Shown: positions 25,372 through 36,700, counted from the first letter of the stretch. The stretch: 51,832 bases of DNA from Gordonia otitidis NBRC 100426 (GCF_000248075.1 NZ_BAFB01000093.1:1-51832), one strand, 5' to 3'. A program made the numbers and translations. The notes: generated from the letters alone by a model not told the origin.

Positions 25372-26790
25372 ATGACGACTACACAGCACAAGACAACCGC
25401 GCGGCAACCGGTCGGCGCTCGCATGCGTCCTACGCGGCAAGCGAGCCGAGGAAAGGCCGAGGCCGTGTCGCGCCTCGCCGACGAGGATTCCACCTACTGG
25501 TTGTTGGACCGAGGCCTCGGGTGGTCGGTTGTGCTCCAACTGGTGTGGGAGATTCCCGGACCTCTCGATCCCGCTGTCGTCTCCGCGTTTGCCGACAGTC
25601 TCTCGCGTGGCGTCCTACACCGCAGGGTCGTTGCGCCGCGCGTACCGGGTGCGCGTCCGAGTTGGGTGAGCGCTGACGGTGTCCTCGCGCCCGTGCTCGA
25701 CTCCGCGCGCGTTGCGTCGTCCGATACCCACCGCTGGGCTACGTATGTGCTCGCCGAGGTGCAGCTGGATGCGCAGGGCGGTCGGTGCTGGCAGGTTCGC
25801 GCAGCGGTGACCGAGTCGGGCGACACCTTGCTGTCGCTGTGCGCGCTCCACCTGGTGACCGACGGTCGCGGCCTGATCACAGCAGCCCGCCGGGCGCTGG
25901 CCTCCGACGGAGGCGAGACGGTGGCCGAACGGTCCGCAGCGCAACCTCCGACGCTCGTCGCTGACGGGCTCGATGTGGTGAGGCAGGTGCGGGCATCGAC
26001 GGTCGGAGTCGCCCGCGCCCTGCGTCATCGTCGAGGAACCTCCGATCCGGTGGGCGATCCGCGCCCGCAACGCTCGACCCCGGCGAGCCGCGCACGGTCG
26101 GCCGAGCCGCGGTGGGCGACGGTGACGGTGTCGGCAAGCGAATGGGACGCGGTGGCCGCCCGCCACGGCGGCACTCCGAATGCGTTGTTCATCGCCGTCG
26201 TCACCGGCCTGCTCAGATCGGGAGGTTACGCGCCGATGGGCGTACCGCTGAAAGTCGGTGTCCCGGTTGACAGGCGGAATGGCACCGACGACGACCGTGC
26301 CAACGCGACCGCAGGCGTCTCGGTCCTGCTCACCGACGATCCGGCTCCGGGAGAGGATCTCTCGCGCATTCGACGCGCATGCAAAGAGGCCTACACCCGG
26401 TTGGCGAATGGCACTCGCGCACCTACCGCGCACCTCCATCCGCTCGTGTGGCTTCTCCCGACACGGTTGCTGGTGTCGGCAGCAAGCGCGGGTTCGGGGA
26501 TGCCGGATGCGGTCGTGTCCAATCTCGGCGACGTCGACGACGCAGTGCTGCGAGTCGGTGGACATCGTGCTCGCCGCCTCGCATTTCGCGGGACAGCACA
26601 GGGTGTCGACCCTGCAGGCGATCACCGTTTCGGTGACGGCGTCCAATCGTGGTCACTGCGGACATCCGAACACGTGACCTTCAGCGTCCTCGCGTTCGAC
26701 GAGTCGGTGTTCGCCGACGAACACTCCCTTCGCGCGCTACTCGCCGAGGAGTTGGCCGCGTGGGGTCTGACGACTTCCGACATCTGGTGA
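25372..26790 (+). CDS. HxxxDG acyltransferase of the WS/DGAT-condensation superfamily, copy 1
   Basis: A 472-residue protein with an HxxxDG active site at residues 160-165 (LHLVTDGRG). The later block PDAVVSNLGDV resembles the asparagine-containing strand near the active site in wax ester synthase/condensation folds. Residues 1-40 are a basic leader. Region 190-245 is a Ser/Arg/Pro-rich linker between the two half-domains. GGAGG at 25359-25363, eight bases before the ATG, fixes the start. It is paralogous to the next gene (shared RANATAGV / RANASGGV, NLGDV / NLGRV and ELAAWGL / ELTAWNL blocks), so a tandem duplication with divergence is likely. Donor and acceptor are unknown. Confidence 0.72.
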   Translation: MTTTQHKTTARQPVGARMRPTRQASRGKAEAVSRLADEDSTYWLLDRGLGWSVVLQLVWEIPGPLDPAVVSAFADSLSRGVLHRRVVAPRVPGARPSWVSADGVLAPVLDSARVASSDTHRWATYVLAEVQLDAQGGRCWQVRAAVTESGDTLLSLCALHLVTDGRGLITAARRALASDGGETVAERSAAQPPTLVADGLDVVRQVRASTVGVARALRHRRGTSDPVGDPRPQRSTPASRARSAEPRWATVTVSASEWDAVAARHGGTPNALFIAVVTGLLRSGGYAPMGVPLKVGVPVDRRNGTDDDRANATAGVSVLLTDDPAPGEDLSRIRRACKEAYTRLANGTRAPTAHLHPLVWLLPTRLLVSAASAGSGMPDAVVSNLGDVDDAVLRVGGHRARRLAFRGTAQGVDPAGDHRFGDGVQSWSLRTSEHVTFSVLAFDESVFADEHSLRALLAEELAAWGLTTSDIW

Positions 26791-26798
26791 GGAGCCCT

Positions 26799-28253
26799 AT
26801 GACCGCCACAACCGAGACGACGACCGAGCGCCGGGCGTCGACACCCGGGGAGCGTTCCATCGAGTCAAATACTCCGCCACTTCGCGTGACCGGACCGGAC
26901 GAGGCCTATCTGCTCGCGCAGGATCTCTTCGGGATCGGTTCGCCGATTCAGTACCTGTGGGTGTTCGAGGACGATCCCGGGCCCGGGGCAATCGAGGAGT
27001 TGCGCGACGGCCTCGCCCGCGGGTCCCTGCACCGCATGGTATCCCGGACGCGTGTCCCGGCCGCGCGGCACCGATGGGTGCGTTCGCTCATGCCTGCGGC
27101 TGGGCACGACGACGACACGATCGACGACGACGCGATCGCGTCGTGGGTCGACCGGCGCGTCCGGGACTCGGGAGTCGAACCGATCTCGGGACGCGGATGG
27201 CGGCTGGACTCGGCGACGACGACAGCCGGACATCGGGTCGTATCGCTGGTCGTCTCGCACATGGTCACCGACGGGCACGGGCTCTTCTCCGCTTTGGAAG
27301 CGGCACTGTCGAAAACGGCTGCTCTGCTTCCGGATCCCGCCGGAGTGCACGGTCGTCGCGTCCTCGGCGAGGATCTCGTCGACGCTGCCTCGCAGGTCCG
27401 CGCGGCCGGCAGGTCGGTGCGTGTGCTGGCGAGGGCGGGATGGCAGCAGTACCGGGACAGGCGAGCGGCGTCGGCCGCCGCCGACGGGGAAGTGCCCGCG
27501 ACCACTGCTCGGACGCGGCCGTCGCGATTGGGCAGTCGATCACTCGCCGAGCCGGCTGATGGTTCTGGCCCCGACACCACGCTCGCGATCGTCGACGTCG
27601 ACAGTGACGCCTGGGCGGAATGCGCACGCGCGCACGGCGGCACATCCAACAGCCTGTTCACCGCACTGCTGGCGGGCATCGTCGACCGTTCGGGGCTGCC
27701 GGTCGACGACGAGCTGCGCGTGTGCATCGCCGTGAGTACGCGCGACGGTGACACCGATCAACGCGCCAATGCCTCTGGTGGCGTATGGATTCGATTGGCG
27801 GGACCAGTTGGTCCGGGCGAGGGTCTCGAGGATATTCGTACACTGAGCAAGAACGCATTCGGCGAGTATGCCGCCAAACGACACGACCAGGTGGCAGACA
27901 ATCTGCAGCCACTGGTGCGACTGCTACCGTCTCGCGCTATCGCCTCCATGATGCGATCGGTCCCAGGACCCGACACCACGGTGTCCAACCTCGGGAGGGT
28001 GCCCGACGCGGTCTTGCGGATCGGTAACTCGACGGCCACGCGATTTGCTGTGCGCGCTTTGGCATCAGGACTTCCGATCCAGGATCGACGGACGCGTGGT
28101 CCCGCGGTCGCCGCATGGGCTGCAGCGTACGGTTCACGAATCACGTTGACGTTCTTCGGTATCCATCCTGATCACTTCGGGGACTCCGACACGGTGCGCG
28201 CCATGATCGACGACGAGCTCACAGCGTGGAACCTGGAGCACTGGTTCTGGTGA
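26799..28253 (+). CDS. HxxxDG acyltransferase of the WS/DGAT-condensation superfamily, copy 2
   Basis: A 484-residue paralogue of the preceding protein. The active site HMVTDG is at residues 154-159 and the conserved strand at PDTTVSNLGRVPDAVLRIG. The first 28 residues are Thr/Ser/Glu-rich and probably disordered. The ATG at 26799 is preceded by GGAG eight bases earlier, immediately after the stop of copy 1; the longer frame lies inside copy 1 and is rejected. Its TGA overlaps the GTG of the following glycosyltransferase (GTGA), so the three genes 25372-29557 are one translationally coupled unit that pairs two acyl transfers with one sugar transfer. Confidence 0.72.
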   Translation: MTATTETTTERRASTPGERSIESNTPPLRVTGPDEAYLLAQDLFGIGSPIQYLWVFEDDPGPGAIEELRDGLARGSLHRMVSRTRVPAARHRWVRSLMPAAGHDDDTIDDDAIASWVDRRVRDSGVEPISGRGWRLDSATTTAGHRVVSLVVSHMVTDGHGLFSALEAALSKTAALLPDPAGVHGRRVLGEDLVDAASQVRAAGRSVRVLARAGWQQYRDRRAASAAADGEVPATTARTRPSRLGSRSLAEPADGSGPDTTLAIVDVDSDAWAECARAHGGTSNSLFTALLAGIVDRSGLPVDDELRVCIAVSTRDGDTDQRANASGGVWIRLAGPVGPGEGLEDIRTLSKNAFGEYAAKRHDQVADNLQPLVRLLPSRAIASMMRSVPGPDTTVSNLGRVPDAVLRIGNSTATRFAVRALASGLPIQDRRTRGPAVAAWAAAYGSRITLTFFGIHPDHFGDSDTVRAMIDDELTAWNLEHWFW

Positions 28254-29557
28254 GCGCACACGTCGCCGTCGTCCTGTACGGCAGCCGGGGCGACATCCAA
28301 CCGGGTCTCGCGCTCGCTCTCGAACTCGAGGCACGTGGCCATCGTGTCAGCGTTGCGCTCCCGCCGAATCTGGCAGGCCTCGCCATCGAGGTCGGCCTGC
28401 ACACGATCGAGATCGGTCTCGACACCCACACGGCGTGGTCGTCACCCGAGGCGGAGGCGGTGCGCGGTTCGCACGGACTGGCGCGCGCACGCTTCGCACT
28501 GGCAACGGTTCGTCGAGGGTTCACAGCGTTCGACGACTCGCTGGCGGCCGAGTTCGTCGACCCCGGCGCGCGCCTGTCCGACGTCGACCTCATCGTCGCC
28601 GCGCCGCTCTGCCAGGACCGGTGTCTTGCACTCTCCGAGCATCTCGGCACGTCGTTGGTGGTTCTGCGATTCGCGCCGATGTCGCACAACAGCGTGTTCG
28701 GTGCGATACCGGGTCTCACCGACTCCTGGTCGGCAGAGTGGAAGAGACGGTCGTGGCGTGTGACCGACCGCCTCACCTGGCTGGCAACCGGGTGGAACGA
28801 GAACCGATTTCGACGCAGGCTCGGGCTCCCGCGCGCGCGGGGGCCGCTTCCCGAGCGGATGCAACAGGCGGGGATCGTCGCAATCCAGGCCTACGACCGG
28901 GAGATCGAGCCGCGGCTGGAATCCGAGTGGGGCGCAACCAAACCGATCGTGGGCTTCATGGATCTGCCGCGCCGATCCAGGGTGGGAATCAGCGAAACCA
29001 GTGGGGAAGGTACCGATCTCGCCGAGTGGTTGGACGCCGGGACGCCACCTGTATTCGTCACGGTCGGCAGCATGTCGATCGCCGAACCCGTTGCCACACT
29101 CGACATGATCGTTCGCGCCGTGCGGGGTACCGGGCAGCGATGTCTACTCTCGGCAACCGACTACGACGGTGTGGGTCGTTCGGATCCCGACGTGTTCGTT
29201 GTGGGAGCGCTCGACCACGCTGCCGTCTTACCGCGGTGCCGCGCGGCCATCCATCACGGTGGAGCGGGGACCACGGGCGCGACATTGCGTGCGGGACTGC
29301 CGACGATGGTGTGTGCGGTGACGGCTGAGCAGCCGTTCTGGGCTGCTCGCGTCACTGCACTCGGTGTCGGCGTCGGACGGAGGTTGGCCTCGCTGACCGG
29401 TGACGACTGTGCCACGGGAGTCGCGGTGCTCACGAGCCGTTCCACCCGCGAGACCGCGCGTGAGCTGGCGTCGCGGATGACCGACCCACGCGAAGCTGTC
29501 GACGCTGCGGCACAGATCTGCGAAGCCCACCTCAGCCGTAGCCTGGCCCCAGCCTGA
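28250..29557 (+). CDS. GT1-family glycosyltransferase B (UGT/MGT-like)
   Basis: A 435-residue GT-B enzyme, clearly related to glycosyltransferase A. The N-terminal motif is VLYGSRGDIQPGLALA and the donor-site motif HHGGAGTTGATLRAGLP followed by AEQPFWAARV, where Ala-Glu-Gln-Pro replaces the Ala-Asp-Gln-Pro of enzyme A. That suggests a different sugar donor or acceptor. The GTG at 28250 overlaps the stop of the acyltransferase before it. It is the last gene of the island; a small hairpin (CTGTC-CGCA-GACAG, 29564-29577) and then a strong palindromic terminator follow. Confidence 0.87.
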   Translation: MSAHVAVVLYGSRGDIQPGLALALELEARGHRVSVALPPNLAGLAIEVGLHTIEIGLDTHTAWSSPEAEAVRGSHGLARARFALATVRRGFTAFDDSLAAEFVDPGARLSDVDLIVAAPLCQDRCLALSEHLGTSLVVLRFAPMSHNSVFGAIPGLTDSWSAEWKRRSWRVTDRLTWLATGWNENRFRRRLGLPRARGPLPERMQQAGIVAIQAYDREIEPRLESEWGATKPIVGFMDLPRRSRVGISETSGEGTDLAEWLDAGTPPVFVTVGSMSIAEPVATLDMIVRAVRGTGQRCLLSATDYDGVGRSDPDVFVVGALDHAAVLPRCRAAIHHGGAGTTGATLRAGLPTMVCAVTAEQPFWAARVTALGVGVGRRLASLTGDDCATGVAVLTSRSTRETARELASRMTDPREAVDAAAQICEAHLSRSLAPA

Positions 29558-29607
29558 GGGACGCTGTCCGCAGACAGGCTGCTCTCCGACAAGGACTTCC
29601 AGAGACA

Positions 29608-29645
29608 GTAGAAGGGCCGTACCCGCGCGGGTACGGCCCTTCTAC
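29608..29645. terminator. Perfect 38-bp palindrome, probable bidirectional terminator
   Basis: Bases 29608-29626 and 29627-29645 are exact reverse complements (outer arm GTAGAAGGGCCGTACCCGC). It sits between two convergent transcripts, 50 bases after the glycosyltransferase B stop and 19 bases after the kgd stop (minus strand). The outer A/T-containing ends give a short T-tract in each direction. It probably ends transcription from both sides and marks the right edge of the island. Confidence 0.8.
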
Positions 29646-29664
29646 CGTCAGTGTGACCAGTCCG

Positions 29665-32600
29665 TCAGGCGAAAGCCTCGTCGAGGATCTCCTGTTGCTC
29701 GACGGCGTGCACCTTCGACGAGCCGGAACTCGGTGCCGACATCGGTCGACGCGAGATGCGACGCAGGCCCTTGAGCAGGTCGGGCAGCATCTCGGGCAGC
29801 CAGAGACCGAGGAACGGCCACGGACCCTGGTTGGCGGGCTCATCCTGAACCCAGACGAAGTCGTCGGCGTTCGGGTACTGCTCCAGCGTCTCCTGCAGGC
29901 GACGATGCGGTACAGGGTAGAGCTGCTCGACGCGGACCACGGCGATGTCGTCGCGACCCTCCTTGTCCCGGCGGGCGGCGAGCTCGTAGTAGATCTTGCC
30001 GCTGACGAGCAGAACGCGCTTGACCTTGCTGCGGTCGCCGTCTTGCTTGCGGAACTTCGGGTCGTCGATCACCGAGCGGAACTTGTCGTCGGTGAAGTCC
30101 TCGACCGGGCTGACCGCAGCCTTGTTCCGCAGCATCGACTTCGGCGTGAAGACGATCAGCGGTCGGCTGATGCCGTCGAGAACGTGGCGACGCAGCAGGT
30201 GGAAGTAGCTCGCGGGTGTCGACGGCTGCGCAACGGTCATCGAACCCTCCGCACACAGCTGCAGGAAGCGCTCGATGCGTCCCGACGTGTGGTCGGGGCC
30301 CTGGCCCTCGTGGCCGTGCGGAAGCAACAACACGACATCCGAGCGCTGGCCCCACTTGGCCTCGCCGGAGCTGATGAACTCGTCGATCACCGACTGCGCG
30401 CCGTTGACGAAGTCACCGAACTGCGCCTCCCACAGCACGAGTGCGTCCGGGTTGCCCACCGAGTAGCCGTACTCGTAACCGACCACCGCGAACTCCGACA
30501 GCGGCGAATCGTAGGCCATGAAGCGGCCTTCCGAGTCCGCGTCACCATCGAGTGGTGCGAGGTGATTGAGGGGTGTGTACTCGGAGCCGTTCTCGCGGTC
30601 GATGAGTACCGAGTGGCGCTGGCTGAACGTACCGCGGCGTGAGTCCTGGCCCGACAGGCGAACGGTGCGTCCCTCGAGCACCAGCGAACCGAAGGCCAAC
30701 AACTCGGCGAATGCCCAGTCGATGTGTCCGTCGCGGCTCATCTCGTGGCGGCGCTTGAGTACCGGCTTCACGCGTGGGTGCGGAGTGAAACCATCCGGAG
30801 TGTCGTAGAACGCGTCGCCGATGCGCTCGAGCACCGACTTGTCGACGGCGGTCACGAGCTTTTGCGGCAGCGGCTGATCGGCTTCCACCGATTCGCTCGG
30901 CTCCGGGGTGAACTTCTCGAGTTCCTTGACCTCGTTGAAGACCCGTTCGAGCTGCCCCTGGTAATCGCGCAGCGCGTCTTCGGCCTCCTTGGTGGAGATG
31001 TCACCACGACCGATCAGAGCCTCGGTGTAGGACTTGCGGACGCCACGCTTGGTGTCGATCACGTCGTACATCGCCGGCTGGGTCATCGACGGATCGTCGC
31101 CCTCGTTGTGTCCGCGACGGCGGAAGCAGACGAGGTCGATGACGACGTCCTTGTGGAAGGCCTCGCGGTAGTCGACCGCCAGCTTGGCCACCCAGACGCA
31201 CGCCTCGGGGTCGTCGCCGTTGACGTGGAAGATCGGGGCACCGATCATCTTCGCGACGTCGGTGCAGTACTCGCTCGAACGCGAGTGCTCGGGAGCTGTG
31301 GTGAACCCGACCTGGTTGTTGACCACGATGTGCACGGTGCCGCCGGTGCGGTAGCCGGGCAGCATCGCGAGATTGAGGGTCTCGGCCACGACACCCTGGC
31401 CGGCGAACGCGGCGTCGCCGTGCAGCATGAGCGGCATGATCGAGAACTCACGCTCTTCGGGTAGCTGGTCCTGCTTGGCGCGGACGAGCCCCTCCAGAAC
31501 CGGGTCGACCGCTTCGAGGTGGCTGGGGTTCGCGGTGAGCGAGACGTTGATCTCGTTCTCGCCGAACATCTGGTAGTACTTGCCCTCGGCGCCGAGGTGG
31601 TACTTCACGTCACCCGACCCGTGCGCCTGCGACGGATTCAGGTTGCCCTCGAACTCGGTGAAGATCTTCGAGTAGGGCTTGCCGACGATGTTCGCGAGCA
31701 CGTTGAGGCGGCCGCGGTGTGGCATGCCGATGACGACCTCGTCGAGCGAATACTCGGCGCTCTGGTCGATGACGGCGTCCATCATCGGGATGACCGACTC
31801 CGCACCCTCGAGTGAGAAGCGCTTCTGCCCAACGTATTTCGTCTGGAGGAAGGTCTCGAAGGCCTCGGCGGCATTGAGCTTGGAGAGGATGTACTTCTGC
31901 TCGGCGACCGGCGGCTTGACGTGTTTGATCTCGACGCGCTCCTGAACCCAGCGCTGCTGCTCGGGTTCGAGGATGTGCGTGTACTCGACTCCCACGTGTC
32001 GGCAGTACGCGTCGCGCAGGATCGACAGCACGTCGCGCAACTTCATCGTGTCCTGGCCGTGGAAGCCGCCGACCTTGAAGCTACGGTCGAGATCCCACAG
32101 AGTCAGGCCGTAGGTGAGGATGTCGAGATCCGGATGCGATGTGCGGGCGTAGCTGTCCATCATGAGCGGATCGGTGTCGGCCATGAGGTGCCCGCGGTTG
32201 CGGTAGGCCGCGATCAGCTCGAGTACCCGCGCGTTCTTGTCGACGACACCCGCGGGGATGTCACGACGCCAACGGATCGGCTCGTAGGGAATGTGGAACG
32301 CGGTGAACAGCTCGTCGTAGAACGCGTCGTCGAGCAGTAGTTCGTGGATTCTGCGCAGGAAGTCGCCCGACTCGGCGCCCTGGATGATCCGGTGATCGTA
32401 GGTGGAGGTGAGCGTCATCAGCTTGCCGACACCGAGTTCGGCGATCTGCTCGTCGCTCGCGCCCTGGAACTCCGCCGGATACTCCATGGCACCCGCACCG
32501 ATGATGGCGCCCTGGTTCTTCATCAGACGCGGCACCGAGTGCACTGTGCCGATGGTGCCCGGGTTCGTCAGCGAGATGGTGACACCCGCGAAGTCGTCGG

Positions 32601-33576
32601 CGGTGAGCTTGCCGTCACGTGCGCGACGCACGATGTCCTGGTAGGCGGTGTAGAACTCGGCGAAACCCATTGTCTCGCAGTTCTTGATGGCAGCGACAAC
32701 CAGGGAGCGGTTGCCGTCCTTGCCGACGAGGTCGATGGCCAGACCGAGGTTGGTGTGCGCCGGTGTGACGACGTTCGGCTTGCCGTCGATCTCGGCGAAG
32801 TGCCGGTTCATGTTGGGGAACGACTTGATCGCCTGGACGATGGCGTAGCCGAGGATGTGGGTGAAGCTGATCTTGCCGCCACGCGTACGTGACAGGTGGT
32901 TGTTGACGACGATCCGGTTGTCGATCATCAACTTGGCGGGAATTGCGCGAACCGAGGTGGCCGTCGGGATCTCGAGCGATGCGGCCATGTTCTTCGCGAC
33001 CGCGGCCGATGCGCCGCGGAGAACTTTCTGGGTGTCCTCGCCTGCGGGCTCGTCGCCGCCCTTCGGCGCGGCCTTCGCGGTCGCCGGTGCCTTCTGCGAG
33101 CGCGACGAACCATCTCGGCTGGCAACGCTGTGACCCGAGGCGGCCTTGGTCGCAGTGGATTCGCGGGCGGGGGAGTTGTTGCCTGCCGGGCGCGGCGTCG
33201 GCTCCTGGTCGAGCGTCACCTGACGTGCGGCGGGCTTGTTGCCGTTGGACGACGTCCCGTTCGACGCCGACGAGTCCTTGGTGGAGGAAGCGCTCGTGGC
33301 GGATGAGGCGCTCGACGAGGCTGTCGCACTCTTGGTCGTCGGTGCGCTCTTCGTCGCTGTCGTGCTCTTCGTCGGCTGACCGCTTCGGGCCTTGCCGGTG
33401 CTACCGTTGCCACTCGATCCATTGGACGGCGAGGACGCGCCGTCCTCGCCGGGCCGGTAGTCCTTCAACAGGTCGTGCCAACTCGGGTCTACCGAGTTCG
33501 GGTCCTTTTTGAATTGCTGGTACATTTCGTCGACCAGCCACGTGTTTTGTCCGAAATCTGATATCGAACTGCTCAC
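29665..33576 (-). CDS. kgd: Multifunctional 2-oxoglutarate decarboxylase/dehydrogenase (Kgd/OdhA)
   Basis: The actinobacterial TCA-cycle enzyme that fuses an E2 succinyltransferase-type domain to the thiamine-dependent E1 component of 2-oxoglutarate dehydrogenase. About 1303 residues from the GTG at 33576, whose product ([21 protein letters not shown]) aligns with the known Kgd N-terminus. Residues about 40-200 are a long Ser/Thr/Lys/Ala-rich linker. The E2-like domain ends with the DHRIIQGA motif near residue 392. E1 motifs include [17 protein letters not shown] (near 615) and the thiamine site [10 protein letters not shown] (near 718). No lipoyl domain is present, as expected. A TTG six codons upstream is an alternative start. 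Confidence 0.96.
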   Translation of the reverse strand: MSSSISDFGQNTWLVDEMYQQFKKDPNSVDPSWHDLLKDYRPGEDGASSPSNGSSGNGSTGKARSGQPTKSTTATKSAPTTKSATASSSASSATSASSTKDSSASNGTSSNGNKPAARQVTLDQEPTPRPAGNNSPARESTATKAASGHSVASRDGSSRSQKAPATAKAAPKGGDEPAGEDTQKVLRGASAAVAKNMAASLEIPTATSVRAIPAKLMIDNRIVVNNHLSRTRGGKISFTHILGYAIVQAIKSFPNMNRHFAEIDGKPNVVTPAHTNLGLAIDLVGKDGNRSLVVAAIKNCETMGFAEFYTAYQDIVRRARDGKLTADDFAGVTISLTNPGTIGTVHSVPRLMKNQGAIIGAGAMEYPAEFQGASDEQIAELGVGKLMTLTSTYDHRIIQGAESGDFLRRIHELLLDDAFYDELFTAFHIPYEPIRWRRDIPAGVVDKNARVLELIAAYRNRGHLMADTDPLMMDSYARTSHPDLDILTYGLTLWDLDRSFKVGGFHGQDTMKLRDVLSILRDAYCRHVGVEYTHILEPEQQRWVQERVEIKHVKPPVAEQKYILSKLNAAEAFETFLQTKYVGQKRFSLEGAESVIPMMDAVIDQSAEYSLDEVVIGMPHRGRLNVLANIVGKPYSKIFTEFEGNLNPSQAHGSGDVKYHLGAEGKYYQMFGENEINVSLTANPSHLEAVDPVLEGLVRAKQDQLPEEREFSIMPLMLHGDAAFAGQGVVAETLNLAMLPGYRTGGTVHIVVNNQVGFTTAPEHSRSSEYCTDVAKMIGAPIFHVNGDDPEACVWVAKLAVDYREAFHKDVVIDLVCFRRRGHNEGDDPSMTQPAMYDVIDTKRGVRKSYTEALIGRGDISTKEAEDALRDYQGQLERVFNEVKELEKFTPEPSESVEADQPLPQKLVTAVDKSVLERIGDAFYDTPDGFTPHPRVKPVLKRRHEMSRDGHIDWAFAELLAFGSLVLEGRTVRLSGQDSRRGTFSQRHSVLIDRENGSEYTPLNHLAPLDGDADSEGRFMAYDSPLSEFAVVGYEYGYSVGNPDALVLWEAQFGDFVNGAQSVIDEFISSGEAKWGQRSDVVLLLPHGHEGQGPDHTSGRIERFLQLCAEGSMTVAQPSTPASYFHLLRRHVLDGISRPLIVFTPKSMLRNKAAVSPVEDFTDDKFRSVIDDPKFRKQDGDRSKVKRVLLVSGKIYYELAARRDKEGRDDIAVVRVEQLYPVPHRRLQETLEQYPNADDFVWVQDEPANQGPWPFLGLWLPEMLPDLLKGLRRISRRPMSAPSSGSSKVHAVEQQEILDEAFA

Positions 33577-33777
33577 AGCGGTATCTCGCCTCAATTCCCT
33601 CTGGTGTCGGGTCGCTCGCTCGCGTCGCTAGCCCCTCGTGAAGACTACGGCGCACCACCTGCCCATGCTACGCGCGCGACGTTGCGCGCCATCTACCGGC
33701 CGCGACGACGCGATTGCGGCGCGGCCCCCATCCGCAGCCGGCGTTGCCGACTCGTGGCGGCAGACACGAACATCGCC

Positions 33778-36700
33778 TCAAGCAGGCTCGATACCGTCGG
33801 CGTCCGGATCGACACCTGCATCCCAGAACGCGCGGTACCTACCGCCTAACGACAACAGCTCGTCGTGTGTTCCCAACTCGACGATGCGGCCGTCGTCGAC
33901 GACCGCGATGCGATCGGCTCGGGCAGCAGTTGCCAGGCGGTGCGCGACGATCACAGAGGTACGACTGCGTGTGACCGTCTCGCCCGCGGCGAGCACCAGC
34001 GCCTCCGTCGCCTGGTCGAGTGTCGCCGTCGCCTCGTCGAGTAGTAGGAGGTCGGGCTCGACGAGCTCGGCGCGGGCCAGTGCGATCAGTTGCCGCTGGC
34101 CCGACGACAGGCCACCCCCGCGTTCGCCCACCTGGTGGCGCATACCGCCATCGAGCCCTGAGATGACGTCCGTGGCACCCACGGCGAGCGCCGCGGCAGC
34201 GATCTCTGTCCGGTCGGCGTCGGGCCTCCCGTAGGCGATGTTGTCCGCGATGCTGCCGGTGAACAGGTGGGCTTCCTGTGGTACCAGCCCGATGCGGTGA
34301 CGGTAGTCGAGCAGTCCGAAATCGCGGATGTCGGTCCTGTCCATCCGTACCTCACCCGAGGTGGGGTCGTAGAAGCGGGCAAGCAATTTCACCACCGTTG
34401 ACTTACCTGCGCCCGTGCGCCCGACGAGGGCGAGTGACGATCCCGCCGGAATGGTCAGTTCCACGTCGCTCAACGCGTCGGCAGAGGCACCCGCGTAGCG
34501 GAACCCGACGTCGGCGAGATCGACATCGCCGCGAAAACCGTTCGCGGGAACGGGCACTCGGTCGGAGCGTGACTCGAGTGAACTGCGAGTGCGCAGGAGG
34601 TCGGCGATGCGGCGGAGGCCGACGACGGCCTGCTGGTATCCGTCGAAGACCTGTGAGAGCTGCTGAACCGGCCCGAACAACAGCGTCAGGTAGAGGATGA
34701 ATGCGACGAGCGTGCCCGCCTGCATCGTGCCGCCGGCGATGCGATGCGCACCGACCGCGATCGCCACCGCGGTGGCGATGTCGGACATGAGGGTGATGAA
34801 CGGGAAGTACACCGAGATCGCGCGTTGTGAGCGCATACGCGCACGCACCCACTCGAGTGTGCGGTCGGTGAAGCGCGCCATCGCCACGGCGCTGTTGCGA
34901 TAGGTCTGGGTGGTCTTGATGCCCGCGATGTTCTCCTGGAAGTCGGCGTTGACGACGCTGACCAGTTCGCGTGACCGTGTGTACGCATCGGCGGCGACCC
35001 GCCGGAAGGCGACTGTCGCGGCGATCAGGATGGGGAACACCGGAAGGATGATCAGGCCGAGTTCGATGTCGGTGAGCAGCAGAGCGACGGTGACGCCGAC
35101 GAGGGTGAGGACGGCGACGATCGCCGACGTCAGTCCCGTCTGCAGGAACGTCGACAGTGCATCGACGTCAGTGGTCATGCGGGTCATGATGCGGCCGGAC
35201 AGCTCGCGCTCGTAGTAGTCGAGGCCGAGTCGCTGTAGGTGTGCGTAGCTGCGCACCCGCAGTCCGAACAGGACACGCTCACCGGCGCGCGTGGAGGTCA
35301 ACGTCATCACCGCGCCGACGATCCATCCGATGGCGACGAGCGCGACACCGAACGCCGCGACCTCCCAGAGCCGTGTTTCGTCCGCGCGGTCTGCGGCGTC
35401 GAGAACAGCTCGCGCCAGGGACGGGAAGGCGAGACCGATCAGGGTGTCCAGCGAGATGCAGATGATGGCTGTTGCGAGGAGCAGGCGAACCGGCGAGAGG
35501 ATTCCCCACAAACTGAACTGGCGGTCTTCCCGACGTACCGCTGCGGTGTCGACGTGGGGATTCTCGTCGGCGGGTGGCAATGCGTCGACCGCCCGAGTCA
35601 GTTGCGGCGTGGCCTGCATGGAGCCGAGAGCACTCGCGACGCCGCCGCCCCTGCCGGAGGGCCGACCGGGTGCGGGCGCGATGTGTGCCGCCGCTGACGT
35701 CGACGCCCTGTCTGCAGGTGCCGTGTCTGCAGATTCGGACTCGACGGGTGGCCACAGCCGGGCCATGAGGCCGTCGTCGATCGCCGTCGGTGTGTCGGGG
35801 GTCGGGGATGGTGGTGCGGTGCGGCCGGAGGTGGTGGTGCCTGCCGTCTCCGCGACGATCCCGGTCATCAGTTCGCGGAAGCGCGGACTGCGTGCGTCGA
35901 GTTCGGCGACCGTGCCGATGTCGGTGATGGTTCCGCCGTCGAGTACGGCAACGCGGTCGGCGAGCATCAACGTCGAGCGCCGGTGCGCGAGGACCAGCAT
36001 CGTGGGTCTGCCGCTCCTACCCCCGCCTGACCCCGCGCCCGCATCGCTGTCTGCGTGTGCTCCGCGAAGGTCACGCAGGATGCGCGACTCGGTGGCGGCG
36101 TCGACGGCGGACGTGGCGTCGTCGAGGACGAGGACTCGCGGAGCGGCGTAGAGCGCGCGGGCGAGCGCGACTCGTTGCCGTTGACCTCCCGACAGTGTCA
36201 GACCGCGCTCACCGACGACGGTGTCGAATCCGTCCGGCAGAGCCGAGATGAACTCGAGCGCGTCGGCCCGCGCCGCGGCGTCGACGAGTCGCGGGTCGGG
36301 CGAACCGTCCGCGGAAGTTCGCTCGCCCGGTGCGGCGCCGAGGGCGATGTTGGCGGCAATGGTGTCGGAGTAGAGGAACGGTTCGTCGAAGACGACCGCC
36401 AGCGCGGTGTGCAGGCTGTCGGGGGAGAGGTCGGCGACGTCGTGGATGCCGTCCCTTGCGGTCAGAGACACCGAACCGGAGGTCGGCACGAGATAGCGGC
36501 TCGTCAATTCGGCGAGGGTCGACTTCCCGGAGCCGGGCGGTCCCACGATGGCAACGCACTCACCCGGAGCGATGTCGAGGTCGACGTTGTGCACCACGGT
36601 CTTGTCGCCGAACGCGAAGTCGACGGCGTCGAGCCGGAGCCCGAGCGGCCCGTCCGGCACCGTGCCGGTCTGTCGGTCGCCCGGATCGGTCGGTTCGTCG

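Noticed and set aside
16130..29650. Attachment-site direct repeats bounding the island
   Set aside because: I compared the sequence near 16150 with that near 29558-29607 by eye and found no shared repeat, and there is no integrase.
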